Positions 21,211-32,524 of a stretch of 58,120 bases of DNA are shown here, in pieces. The translations under genes and the position numbers were made by a program. Positions within the stretch are counted from its first letter, which is position 1; each line of letters opens with the position of its first letter. The notes beneath the pieces are model-generated. The model did no database searches and had not been told where the DNA came from. It saw nothing but the letters and a program-made list of their open reading frames with translations. Origin of the DNA: Guillardia theta CCMP2712 (Eukaryota; Cryptophyceae; Pyrenomonadales; Geminigeraceae); the NCBI RefSeq assembly GCF_000315625.1, contig NW_005434640.1:583232-641351 (forward strand), written 5' to 3'.

Positions 21211-24176
21211 ATGCGAGCTCAAGACAAGATGAAGCGACGAGGGAGCCAGCAGGGGTCCAGCAGGTCGCTTGTCAAGAGACGAGGAAGCCTATACGTTGAA
21301 CGAGGCAACGAGGTCTGGTCCTTCAACGAGCAGTTCCTTCAGTCGGCCTCCTGCAGACCGCTGAATCAGGAAGCAGAGGAAGAGGAGGACGGTAGTCTGA
21401 AGCAGTTGAAGATGAGGATGGACACAGCAGACATGCTTGAGGCGCATTCTTTGCTCTACCTTGTCATCAAGCGCCTCTTTGTTGTGTGCGCTGATACCCA
21501 CAGCGATGCCGGTTGGATCTGTACGGACCCCAAGTACTGCGACATGCTGGCCCGCGCGGTCTTGGAGGAGTCTGACTGGGCGTCTCTCAAGCTCCTGCTG
21601 AGCGACCTCAAGTTCGTGTGGAAGCTGCTGCATGTGCAGGGATGCGCCCACGTCTTCTCCCTCCTGTCGCGGTCGCTCCTGGCCATGCAGCACGACAACA
21701 TGCAGCGATCGCACGTGCAAGACTTCGCCGACTTCCTCATCAAGCACATGCAGCTCCTTGCCAAGGACGCAAGCATGCTATTCCAGATCGCCTCGACGAC
21801 CAAGAAGGCAGGGGTCAAGCTCGCGTACGAGGTTCAGATCAGCAAGTGCCGAAGCATGATCGCCAGCTGGAAGAAGCGGATCCTCAAGAACCTTTCAGCT
21901 GGGAACAGGTGGCGCTCACGTGAGCGAAGACGCTCAGTGTTCTCGTCTCTAGAGAATCACAAGCTTCTGTTCGGGACCTCGGCGCTTTTGGACGTGAGGA
22001 CGAGAATCCTGGACCTCCATAAGAGCGGCTTGTACGAGAGCTTCGAGTCGGAGCTGCAGGAGGACGTGGATCTGATCTACCGGATCGTCAACTATCGGAT
22101 CCACTCAAACAAGAGCATCATGAAGCACCGGGGCATCCAGAGCTTCGAGGCTGAGAATCGAGAGCTCCTCTTGCTCGACAGCTCGGCGTTTTGCTTGCAA
22201 GACTCTCAAAACTTCCTCAAGTTTGTGTCACTGTGGACCGAGGCTGACTCCAACGAGTTTCTCACTTTTGACATGGCGATACCTGAGGCGATATTCCGAG
22301 ACGACAAGAAGCGTCGCATGTTCTTCAAGGACGTCTGTTGTCAAGTCTCCGAGGTCGGGCTCATCCAGACGCCGCTCGTGGACCTAGTCTTCCAGCAGGA
22401 GTCTCACCTAGCTGAAGCTGAGCACGGGGTGCAGGGAAGAGCCATCATCAGCATACTGGAGCAAGTGACCATCCTAGAAGTGACGGTACTGCGAGCCAAC
22501 AACCTGCCTGTCTCCGACAAGCTCTCCAAGTCCACGAGGTGTATCGGTCTGCAGCTCAAGAACAGCCCTCTGATGAAGAAGGATCAGCTTGGAATCCTCG
22601 CGCAAGAGGCGGCAGAGCACGTGCATGTGGCTGAGTTCCATTCGCTGGACTTCAAGAAGCTCTCGGACCCGCACTATGATCGACGCTTCGACCTGCTCAT
22701 CTACGACGACAAGCAGGAGCTCCACCTGACCTGCTACGACGAGGACAAGAGCGGGCCCAAGGCTCTGTTGGGGGAGGTGACGCTAAGGGTGGAGGAGATC
22801 GTGTCGGAGTGCCGGGAGATGGAGCACGAGACAGTCTCTGCCTCCTTCCTCCTCAACAAGCCCGGCACTTACCGAGTGATCCACCACGAGCTCCTGGACG
22901 ACCCGAGTCAGGTTGGGTACGCCCAGGTGTTTCTCAGCTTCCGCGTCTCTTCTCTTCAGTCGCACGTGCAGCCGGAAAAGGCAGCAAGAGAGGCGCTGAG
23001 TCACATTCGCTCGGGGACTTCGAGGCTGCGGCTGGGATACTCGCTCATGGGACACGCGTCGGACCTCTCCTCCTCCTGGCAGTCCATCGAGATCCACCTC
23101 CTCTGCAACCGGCAGGAGATGCTGGCTGAGCGCCTGCTGCTCGAGCGGTTTGTGTTCCCGTCACTGGCAGTGCGATGTCTCTCTCGCCGCGTGATCTTCC
23201 GCTCCTCGGAGGTGCGAGGCAACGAGGCGATCAAGTCTGTGAACCTCGAGGACTCTGCGACCGTCTCTAAGATCCTCCTCTGCCTCCTCGGCGAGAAACT
23301 CGATGAGCCTTGTGAGGCCGACAGCGACGAGTCAGCCCAAGACATGGACGAGGCGCCTGCTCGGTCGCTTGAGCGGCACATCCAAGGTGACTGAAGGGAC
23401 GAGTGTATGAGTCTGACTTGCTGCCGCAGCCCTGGTGCTCAAGCAGACTGTCGACCCTCATTCTGTGATATGCCTCCGCGACCCCTCGTTCCTCGAGGAG
23501 CAAGACTTCATCCGCAACGTGTCGCAGCACATTCGCTTGCAGTACGTCGAGACGAGCAACGACGAGCGAGAGAGGATGATGAAGATCAAGCAGCAGCTTG
23601 TCCGTCGCTTCCCGAGGAACGTCATCTCCTACTCCCCTCGTTTCAGACGCTATCTCCCCCCAGCTCTTGCCGCCAGCTGGTCTGCTCCCGGCGGCTGCCT
23701 CGACCTGGCCGGGCTGGAGGAGATGGGCCTCAACATCTTCCGCGACCTGTGGCTGCAGATAAAGAAGAAGCATCCGCTCCCTTCCTCTCATGCCTCGCAA
23801 GCTGAGTCCCTGCTGGACAAGAGCAGTCAGGCAGCAAAGGTCAGCACCTACAAGGAGTCCATCGCCTCCTTCCCCCTCGACGGGTCCCAGCAGGCGATCT
23901 TGGAGCAGATGAAGAAGTTCGCAGACTTCATGAGCCCCTCGGACGCGCTCTCGCTCGTGCTCACGGGGCCGATGGGCTGCGGCAAGTCAACGGTCATGTC
24001 AAAGTTGATCGTTGACATGCAGATGGAAAGACGCCGGGAGAGTTTGCATGAGGCGCTTCAGAGCGCGTTCAGTGTAAAGAAGAAGAAACTCAAGTCTGCC
24101 GTCCAAGCGGTCATGGCGCTAAACCGCATGAACCTATTTGGGATGCAGACAGGCGGTGGTGCCCCAGAGGAGAAGA

Positions 24177-24210
<34 letters not shown>

Positions 24211-25289
24211 AGGAATGAAGGAATGGAACGGGAAGTGGAAAGGAAAGGAGTTGGAGAAGGTTATCAACTTCGTCGATGCTTGTCTGACACAGGGGAAGGG
24301 GATCGACGACATCGAGTTTCTGCTTCACAAGAGCATGATGATTTATTTTTTCAAGGCTCCCTCCTCCTCCTCCTCCTCTTCCTCCTCTTCCACGCCTTCC
24401 TCGTCCCTCTCCAGTATGCTCTCTTACCTCTGCTCGGCTCTTTTGAAGCGTCAGGATTGGACTAGCCCCAGCTGGGAGAGGCTGCGGGAGGTGCTGGGAA
24501 TGGTGATCTCGAGGAGCAATGGGGATGGAGAGGCGGCAGGCAGCCCAGTCCTTCTCCTGCTGGACGGGATCAGCGCTGCAGAGGCTGTGCGGGTGAACGA
24601 GGTGGTGCAGGCGTTGGAAGGGAAGGTGCGGGCGATCATGACGGTGGAGGGATGCACGTACGGGGAGCTGAAGGAGCTCACGAGAAGGAGGGCGACGGTG
24701 ACGAGCATCGCAGAGATGCAGGATGCTGAGAAGACCTCGATCATGCTGGGTCTGCTACGAAGAGCAGGACTATTCCGGTCCTTCAGGGGGAACGTGGATG
24801 TCCAGGGGTTGAAGACCCCCCTCCACCTCCAGCTCATGGTCAGCTATTGGTACATTTGCGACCTTTACAACGTGGAGCCCAAGTCGAAGAGGGAGCTGGG
24901 AATGTCAGAGCTGGACCTGCTGCTGGACGATTACTTCCCTCTGATGGAGAGGCACATCGATCCCCGGCAGCTCAGAGTCTTCTGGATGCTGATGATGCAG
25001 TTCTCAGCTGCCGGTAGCAACTACCAGCTGCATGACCTTCGGTTCATCCTCCAGCACTGCTGCTCAGGCTTCACTGAAGAGAGTTTCCGACGCCTCGTCG
25101 ACTCCGTCCTCCCCCTCTGCGAGCAATCCTACCTCCGCTCTCACAACAGCATCAAGTTCGAGCGACGCTGCGTCGTCGAGGCCGTTCACCGGCGGTACCT
25201 CCAAGAGGCAGCGCCAGACCAGCAGCTGTCGATGAGGATGAGAGCACAAATGACAGCAGAGGAGCGAGAGAGCGAGAGAGCGAAGTCAA

Positions 25290-25334
<45 letters not shown>

Positions 25335-25443
25335 TTGAGGAGGACGCTGACGCGAGCAACTCTGAAGAGCTCGTCGTGACTTTTGGCAGCAAGAGGATGG
25401 TGATAGATCGTCACCTGTACAGAAGGATCCCTGGCAGACTTCA

Positions 25444-25493
<50 letters not shown>

Positions 25494-26802
25494 CAGCTCA
25501 GAGTCGGAGGTGGAGGAAGAGTGACTTGATGAAGCTGGTGCGAATTGAGGGGCTGGTGCCGACCTGGTTCACCAGGAGGGAGTGCGAGCGAGTCTTCAAG
25601 GAGTGCAGTCACGTGTACCCCACCAGCTTCTCCTTCGAGCGCCTGGACCACCAACTAGACTTCTACTCCTTCATGCAGTGCTTCTCCAAGCTTGCCGCAC
25701 TGTACACTGCCCGACTCTCCTCCTACCTCCTCGAGCACGAGCAGGCTTGTCTCTGCCTCCAACGAGCCGTTCGCAGGAGGAGGAGGAGGAGGAAAGCGTG
25801 GGAGCGAGCGGCTCGAGAGCACGGGGGGAGGACGAGTCGAGACTTCAGCCAAGCTGAGTTTCAGCTCATAGTCAAGCTGCAGGCTATGGTGAGAGCGTGG
25901 AATGGGGTGCGGGAGTACAAAAGGCGCAGCGCGAGGACGCAGAGGAGCAAGCGAGGGGCCGAGAGGTCGGTGAACCTGGTCTATGCCAAGAGAGCTCGAG
26001 GAGGAGAGCTGGGGAGGCTGCAGGAGGCAATGCGAGAGAACTTTGAGAGCTGTCTGCATGCCTTCGTCTTCCTGGACCTGGAGGGCTCAGACCGAGTCAG
26101 CAGGAGCGACTTCGTGCAAGGGCTCTCCCGTCTTGGGTTTCAAGTCTCGCTCGAGGTCGCTGGGAGGTTGTTTCGCATGTGTGCGGGGAGAGAGGGCAGG
26201 ATGACCCCAGCTGATCTCCTGCTCACTCTCACCTGGCATGACGTGATCAACGTGGACGAGGCGCTTCTGGAGGCCAAGCAACATGTCTCTTCTCTCCCTC
26301 TAACCTCCACCCCTCCCACGTCCTCTCCCCACCCCTACCAAGTCTCTCTCTTCCCACTCCCCTCCCTCCATACCAACTCCCCTCCTCCCTTGTCAGCTTC
26401 TGACTTGCACCGCAGAAATGCAAGTTCGTCCCTCGGGTGATGGCACGAGTAACTGCGGTGAGGAGAGGAGCACATGAGGGGGGAGGGCTGATGTGTGTGC
26501 AGAGGACAAGGATGCAACACTGGCGCGACAGACCAGTGGGAGGAGAGGAGGAAGAGAAGGAAGAACAGCAAGTGATGGAGGAGGAAGAGAAGGAAGAACA
26601 GCAAGTGACGGAGGAGGAGGAAGAGAAGGAAGAACAGCAAGTGACGGAGGAGGAGGAAGAGAAGGAAGAACAGCAAGTGACAGTGGAGGAGGAGGAAGCG
26701 CTGGGAGGGGGGAGATCAGGGGCAGAGGAAGAGCAGACAGCAGGGAAGAAAGAGGTGGAGGAGGAAGCTAAGCTTGAGCTGGAGGAGTCAAGAAGAGATT
26801 AA
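21211..26802 (+). CDS. C2 domain - STAND/NACHT-type NTPase - IQ - EF-hand-like protein
   Basis: Exons 21211-23386, 23430-26284 and 26416-26802 give 1805 residues in phase. Exon 1 is helical with basic Ser-rich start, then a C2-like domain at about 420-580 (TILEVTVLRANNLPVSDKLS ... LTCYDEDKSGPKALLGEVTL). A segment like the N-terminal 'agonist' region of NWD1-type proteins follows (IEIHLLCNRQEMLAERLLLE, FVFPSL). The NTPase has Walker A LTGPMGCGKSTVMSK (about residue 905) and a Walker B-like VLLLLDGIS (about 1100), with helical winged-helix-like sequence after. Exon 2 also carries a poly-Gln run (25290-25333), a Gly-Ala run (25446-25490), two IQ-like motifs (ACLCLQRAVRRRRRRRKAWE; IVKLQAMVRAWNGVREYKR) and an EF-hand-like pair near 1600. 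STAND ATPases act as signalling switches. The third exon (donor GTCTCT, weak) is a Glu-rich repeat and is the least certain part. Confidence 0.8.
25288..25335 (+). repeat. CAG repeat encoding polyglutamine
   Basis: An uninterrupted CAG run of about 15 codons encodes a Gln tract between the NTPase region and the IQ motifs of the C2/NACHT-type protein. It is followed at 25446-25492 by a GGAGCA run encoding Gly-Ala repeats. Confidence 0.9.
26560..26690 (+). repeat. Tandem repeat encoding Glu-Lys-Gln-rich units
   Basis: Four imperfect copies of a unit of about 33-36 bp (containing GAAGGAAGAACAGCAAGTGA) encode EEEEKEEQQVT repeats in the proposed last exon of the C2/NACHT gene. Confidence 0.85.
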
Positions 26803-26894
26803 TCTTTATATTAACATCGATGCTCGTAGCATGCAACCTTGAAATACTGTAGCAGACGCTCCCGTCTCCTTCCTCTCCTGTCTCCTTCCCTTCC

Positions 26895-29800
26895 TCAGCT
26901 GCGAAGTCCGCGCGAGTGAGACGCCTGCTTCGCCTTGTCTTTGGCAGCCTGCAGGCAACAATGAGACAGGGAAGGAGGAGTGAGCAAGAGAAGAGAGAGG
27001 CGGAGACGAGGGAGGCCAGTAGACAAGGGGTAGAGAAGGAGAGGGAGAGGAAGATGGAGAGGGAGAGGGAGAGGGAGAGGGAGAGGGAGAGGGAGAGGGA
27101 GATGGCGGGGCTGACCTGAAGGAAGGATTGGAGGGCGTTGAGACGAGCGTCGATGTCAGAGATGTCATCTCCTGAAGTGTTTGCATATCCTCGCGGCCAA
27201 GAGTTCTCTTCGTCCGACTTATCTCGCAGCTCATGCTTGGCCCTCCATCCTCCTCTCTCTCCTTCCCCTCCCATTCCCTTCCCTCGTGTGTTGTGCTCCG
27301 CCGCAGGCCTGCCAATGCGTTGAGGAAGAGAGGAGGAGGAGGAGGAGGAGGAGGAGAAGTAGACGGAGGGCACCTGCGCTCAACTTCTTTCGACGCAGGA
27401 GGACGAGCCCGAACGCCTTCTACAGGGGGTGTTAGTGAAGAGAGAGGGGAAGTTTAAGACGAGAGGCAAAAGAGGTGAAGGAGGGAGAAGTGTGTAAGAG
27501 AGTATCTTCACCTGCATTGCGACGAGCAATCACATCGCGATCTCGCTCCATCCTGCATTACATCATCATCATCCTCTCCTCTTTTCGGGGGCTTTCACCT
27601 GCTCGACGGGCTTGGCTTGCGGTCGCTCCAGGAGCGCTTGGAGGCGCTGCTGTCCTCCGCTGGCCTCTGCCGCTCAGCAGAGGAGGGGCGGGACGAGGGG
27701 CGCGAGGAGGGCTTCACTGACTTGGCTGGGAGGCTTCTGAAGCGTCAGCAGGTGATTCATCTCCTTCTCAGCCCTCACCGTGAGATGGGAGGGTCAGCCC
27801 ATGGCCGGAGCCGCTCGGCGGAGCTGCGGGAGGTCAGGGAGGAGGAGGCGGCAGGGGATGGTCACTTGGCTTTTCTCTGCCTCTCAGCAGAGGCAGGACG
27901 AGCAGGAGGAGCTCGCCATGGGCGCTCTCGCTCGGCTGAGGAGGGACGTGACGATGCCCTCGAAGAAGCGCCAGAGGCTACAAGACGAGTGAGCTCGGGC
28001 AGGCAAGAGACAAGGGAGAGAGGAGGGGGCAAAGCAGAGAGGGGCAAGAAGAGAGAAGAAGCACCAGGAGCAGGTCTTGAGGAGCCTGGACGAGGGCTGA
28101 CAGATCTTGAACGATGATTTGCAGCCACCTGCAGCGATGTCAGACTTGGAGAAGGAAGTCAAGGGGGAGCTAAGGACCTGTGCCTGCTTGTTCTTGACGT
28201 ATGCCGTGGGGTCAAAGCGCTGGAATGGACGAGCAGGGGGAGGAGTGGGACGGCGCCGTTCAGCGGAGGACGGGCGAGAACCAGCGCTGAAGTAGAAGTG
28301 AGGAAGAGGAGGAAAGGCGACAAGACTGACTTGTTGCCGTAGATAGCTCTCTTCGCATCCAACCTGTACATCATCATCATCATCATCATCCCTCTGTCTT
28401 GACAAGGAATATTTTCTCACCTCGGGTCCGATTCAATCTTCGCTCTCCTCTTCGCCAGGTCCAGCTCAGACTGCAGCTCCCGAACCTTCGCCTTGAGATC
28501 GAGGACGGTCTGTCGCCCCCCATCTACTTCTCTCTGCAGCACCACCAACTGTTGAGCACCTGGACTTCAGCTCCGAACATTTCGTGTCACAAAAGTCCAC
28601 CTGGTGTCTGAGTTCCGCCTGCTCCTCCCTCGCCTCCTCTCGCTCGTTGGCCAGCTCATTCTGCCCATACAGTCAGCATGTCGCCATCAGAACAGCAGAG
28701 TGAATGGAGGAGAGGAGCAGGAGACGAAGAATGATCGCACCTCGAGCTCAGTGATTCTTCTCCTCGCTTCCTTGAGGGACGAAGACAGGCTTTCTCGATC
28801 AACATCTGCAGGAGGGTCAGTCAGGACGAGACTCCAGACCCCTCCTCTTCACCTATCCTCACTTGGCCCTCCAGCTGCTCCAGCTCTGACGCGAGCTTGT
28901 CGTTCTGCCTGCAGGGAACGTGACAAGACTGAAGAGCATCCGGCACGTCGCACCTGGTGACTTTTGACAGCTCAGCTCGAAGTCTCTCCGCGTCCTTCAC
29001 CGCCTGGTCCTTCTGCTTCTTCAGCTGGACTGCAGGTGAGGAGCCTGTTGAGTGAAGAGAAGCAGACCTCGTAGTTCTCTCCTCGAAGAGCTGATGCGTC
29101 TCCCTCGTCGCGGTGAGGAGGAGGAGGAGCAGCAGATTTGAGCCTCTGCATCTCTTCACGCAGCCGTCGGATGGTGGAGTAGAGCACTGCTCGTCATCAT
29201 CAGCTCGTCACGGCGCAGCCCCTCGTGCCTCAGGCACCTGAAGGAGGAGGATCGTCCCAGTGAGCAAGAGGAAGGGGATAGTGCACGCGATCAAACTCGA
29301 CGGCGTACGTTAGAATGAGATATCTGCGAGAGGGTCAACAGGAGGAGATGGAGAAGGAGGAGGAGGAGGAGAAGGAGGGGGAGGGGGGGAGGCAAGAATA
29401 CCTCTTGTTTGTGGGCCGAGTGGAGGTGCTTGCCGGTTTTCTGGTCTGTCTGCTCCTCAGCATCTCGAGATCTTGATACGTCAAGAGGTCGGCAAAGACA
29501 GTCTCACTAGCCTGCATACAACACTCATGGCATGACTCCCTTTCTGACTCCCCTTGCCTGTTTCAGGGCAGAACACAGCATCTTGTAGAACACAGAGAAC
29601 TTCTTGAAGTTGCCAGTCTTTTGCGTCACCTCCTCTATGTAGGATGCGCTGAATTCGCCATGCCACCTCTCCCCGTCGTCTTTCTGCACAACAGACTTTG
29701 AGTCTCACCAGCTTCTTCAACTTTGTCTCACCTTCTCCACGTCCACAGTGAGTATATTGCTGTCGTTTGCTGACACCTCTACGATGTAGTCCGTGCCATG

Positions 29801-29908
29801 AAACGTCAGCTCCTCGCACACCTCTGACGGAGCTGCTGGTTCCTGCGGTAAGACTTGAGAAGAGCGCAGGAAGAGAAGAAGCATCGCTGTCACCGGCGAA
29901 GGAGGCAT
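26895..29908 (-). CDS. CCDC61: CCDC61 / VFL3 centriole-basal body protein
   Basis: Minus-strand exons include 29732-29908, 29558-29683, 29402-29511, 29238-29323, 29068-29186, 28954-29029, 28853-28908, 28741-28805, 28601-28660, 28421-28548, 28331-28363, 28178-28286, several Ser/Arg exons to 27400, the DISDIDARLNALQSFLQ exon ending at 27116, and 26895-26948. The N-terminal XRCC4-like head reads EELTFHGTDYIVEVS, WHGEFSASYIEEVTQKTGNF, VFADLLTYQDLEMLRSRQ, RYLILTYAVEFDRVHYPLPL, all family hallmarks; a long coiled coil follows, then RFDPTAYVKNKQAQ and the conserved C-terminal DIDARLNALQ. CCDC61/VFL3 assembles linear polymers at basal bodies and sets striated fibres and flagellar number. The linker repeats RPSSAER three or four times. 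The first 20 residues after ATG 29908 are unsure. The 29512-29557 intron appears to be GC-AG. Confidence 0.92.
27040..27106. repeat. GAGAGG hexanucleotide repeat in the last CCDC61 intron
   Basis: About ten copies of GGAGAG (CTCTCC on the coding strand) form most of the polypyrimidine stretch ahead of the final exon acceptor of CCDC61. Confidence 0.85.
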
Positions 29909-30623
29909 GGTAGACGAGCTTGTCGGATTGAGAGATGGTTCACCTGTGATTGAGTTTCGTTACATCAATTTGATGCAAACATGTGTCGCTGTTCTTTCCA
30001 CCCTCCAAGTTGCAAAAGTTTGTCCCGCCCTCCCTGCCTTCTTGTTCTCAACCTCAACGCTTTGTCACGTTTTCCAACTTTGACCACTTGATAACAATGT
30101 CCCTCATCATCTCCATACTGCTTTTCTGCTTCCTTCCAGTCAGGTCCTTGTTTCAAAGAGCTTACTCGGTTCCTTGCTACTTACTATTCGTCGGTCCACT
30201 GGACCTCGCAAGCTCTCTTCTAGCCCGACGACTCCTGTACTTGCTCACTCGCTCTTGATCGCATTCCTACCCCACAACTGCTCTTCCCACATATCCTCCC
30301 CCTGCCCTCCTCGTTTCCTTCAGTCTCGATCGCCATTCCCGCCTTTCAGGCTTTCAAACGCAGAACTACCCCACCCCATCAATTTTGGTAATATTGGACT
30401 GAAAAGTACCCGTGCAAGCAGGAACATCACCCTACCCACACTTTTCGATGGTGGAAACTACCCCTGGTCGAATGTATACTAGGGTTTTTAAAATTGTAGA
30501 TTTACACTTTAATAAATATTTTTAGGTTCAGATAAATTACCATTATAATTCAAATTGTGTAGAAGTGGTACAACTATGTTTTAAAAGTGTTTTCTCGTTC
30601 GAATTTTGCAATACCGGCTCGCC
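29909..30623. other. Divergent spacer between CCDC61 and the SNM1-type gene
   Basis: About 715 nt between two head-to-head starts. CT-rich on the left (29990-30350), then AT-rich with TTAATAAATATTTTTAGG around 30508-30526. No coding sequence seen; likely holds both promoters. Confidence 0.5.
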
Positions 30624-32450
30624 ATGTTGCGGGTTCGGGTAGACGACTGGCGCAGGCGAGGAGGGAGGGGAGGAAGGAAGGGGGGAGAGGAACAAGTCAA
30701 GCTCTTCTTCCTCACCCACATGCATGCAGACCATACTCAGGGGCTGCACAGCGAGTGGGATGAAGGTATGATCTACTGTTCTCAAGTTTCTCGCTCCCTC
30801 CTCCTCGACAAATTCGACGTGGATCCTGTGCGAGTAGTGGCGATGGAAATTGGAGTTCCCAAGCTCCTCAGACTTGATACTGGTAAAGAGGTCATGGGAA
30901 GAGAAGACAACAGCGAGGATGAGAGTAGCCGACGAAACGTAGTCAAGGTTACCTGTATCGATGCCAACCACTGTCCTGGGGCTGTCATGTTCTACTTCGA
31001 AACTCAAGACATTCGGCTTCTTCACACAGGAGACTTTCGTCTCTCTCCTGCCATGATCCGAGAGGATTCTCCTTTGGCCATGGCAAGAGACTGTCATCTG
31101 GTGGTGGACAACACATACTGCGACCCCAAGCACACGTTCCCTTCCCAACAGGAGGCTGGGCAGAGGATTCTAGAGCTTGTCCGCCGCTACAGGGGTTCCA
31201 GTGACATCTTGATCGGGATCGATGCGCTTGGCAAAGAAGACCTGCTGGTGCTTATAGCGAGGACGTTTGACACTCAGATCGTGGTGGACAAGGTGAGATA
31301 TCACAGGATCGTTTCTGTCTTGGGGTTTCCTTCAGAGTGCTTCACGACGACATCGGACTGCGTGTACAACATCAGAGTCGTTGAGCGATGGAGAATGTCC
31401 AATTCTTACATCGAGATGCTCAACAAGGACAGGCCCACTGTGGGCATCGTCGCGAGCGGGTGGGGAGGAGAGCATATCTTGAATCCTTCGTCACAGCTGC
31501 ATCGGGTTCCTTACTCTCTCCACTCGTCCTTCGATGAGCTCCGACGCTTCGTCGAGTTTCTGCATCCTGTGACCATGACCGGCATCGTGAAGCCGAGAAA
31601 CAACGTCATGCTCCACCTACAGCACCTGCTGTCCGACGAGGCGGACCCTCTCATGGTGTGTCCCTACGTGGTGGACGACGCTTGCCGCTCGATGAAGTTT
31701 CAAGTTGGAAGGAGGGCGAAGAGACATCGGGGCAAGAGGAAGAACTACGTCAGGAGGACGATCGCGATGATCAAGCGGAGAAACCTCCTGCAGCGACATC
31801 GGAGAAAGCGGTTCAAGCTGACTATCACGGTGGACGGAGGAGAAGACTTGGAGAAGGAGGCCGAGGACGAGAGGAAAGACACAAGACAGCTTGCCGCAAG
31901 CTACATGGAAAAGATTCGGATGTTTCAGAAACCCTCGACCGAGTGGAAGATGCGCAAGTTGAGCGCCTTCTCTCATCTCTTCCTCCACAAAAAGAGGGTC
32001 AAGACAGCATGTGCCTTCTCCAACGCAATGGCGCCTCCTCCTCCCCCTGCACCTTCCCCCCCTCCTCCTCTATCTCTCCATCCTCGTTCATCTCATTCTT
32101 CAGCCGAACACGCTCAAGTTCCAAGCGCTTCTCCTTCCTCGCTCCCCTCCGTCAAGTTGGAGGACGAGCATGCGTTCGTGCGGGCCACCAAGGCAAACAA
32201 GAGAGCGACAGAGTCCTTAGGAGGTGCAGGGGCCCAGGAGGTCGAGACGAGATGGAGAGGCACTCTTGACCAGGTCTGTTCATGGCAACCTTGCGATGGG
32301 ACTTTGACGATGATGCCGCAGTGGTTGATAAAACCCCAGCAGGTACGAACCCAGCAGGATAAGAGTTTGCGCCCTTCCCTTCATTGCGATACGAGCTCGG
32401 CGTCTGCTCGGAGCCTTAGCGCTTTCTCACCTCTCCTTCGCAAATCTTGA
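30624..32450 (+). CDS. SNM1/Apollo (DCLRE1)-type metallo-beta-lactamase nuclease
   Basis: One uninterrupted frame of 608 codons from ATG 30624. The metallo-beta-lactamase motifs are clear: FFLTHMHADHTQG (HxHxDH), IDANHCPGAVMFYFE, LLHTGDFR, VDNTYCDP. The beta-CASP part has ILIGIDALGKEDLLVLIA, VASGW and VPYSLHSSFDELRRFVEFLHP. The order and spacing match DCLRE1B/Apollo and SNM1, 5'-exonucleases that process telomere ends and interstrand crosslinks in the nucleus. In the YS-x-HSS motif the usual Asp before His is Leu here. From about residue 350 the sequence becomes basic then Pro/Ser-rich and is not recognisable; the extreme C-terminus may be wrong if an intron was missed. A 43-nt GTGAGA...TTCAG stretch at 31293-31335 looks like an intron but removing it breaks the conserved frame. 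It converges with the next gene, 74 nt between stops. Confidence 0.9.
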   Translation: MLRVRVDDWRRRGGRGGRKGGEEQVKLFFLTHMHADHTQGLHSEWDEGMIYCSQVSRSLLLDKFDVDPVRVVAMEIGVPKLLRLDTGKEVMGREDNSEDESSRRNVVKVTCIDANHCPGAVMFYFETQDIRLLHTGDFRLSPAMIREDSPLAMARDCHLVVDNTYCDPKHTFPSQQEAGQRILELVRRYRGSSDILIGIDALGKEDLLVLIARTFDTQIVVDKVRYHRIVSVLGFPSECFTTTSDCVYNIRVVERWRMSNSYIEMLNKDRPTVGIVASGWGGEHILNPSSQLHRVPYSLHSSFDELRRFVEFLHPVTMTGIVKPRNNVMLHLQHLLSDEADPLMVCPYVVDDACRSMKFQVGRRAKRHRGKRKNYVRRTIAMIKRRNLLQRHRRKRFKLTITVDGGEDLEKEAEDERKDTRQLAASYMEKIRMFQKPSTEWKMRKLSAFSHLFLHKKRVKTACAFSNAMAPPPPPAPSPPPPLSLHPRSSHSSAEHAQVPSASPSSLPSVKLEDEHAFVRATKANKRATESLGGAGAQEVETRWRGTLDQVCSWQPCDGTLTMMPQWLIKPQQVRTQQDKSLRPSLHCDTSSASARSLSAFSPLLRKS

Positions 32451-32524
32451 GAGTTGGCAGTTGAGCCTTGAAGGCTTCACTTCTTGACCTGTTGAGCCTG
32501 TACATGATGTAAATGGTTGTTCAA

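Noticed and set aside
31293-31335. 43-nt GTGAGA...TTCAG stretch in the SNM1-type gene, intron-like
   Set aside because: Removing it shifts the frame and destroys the conserved beta-CASP sequence that continues on both sides.
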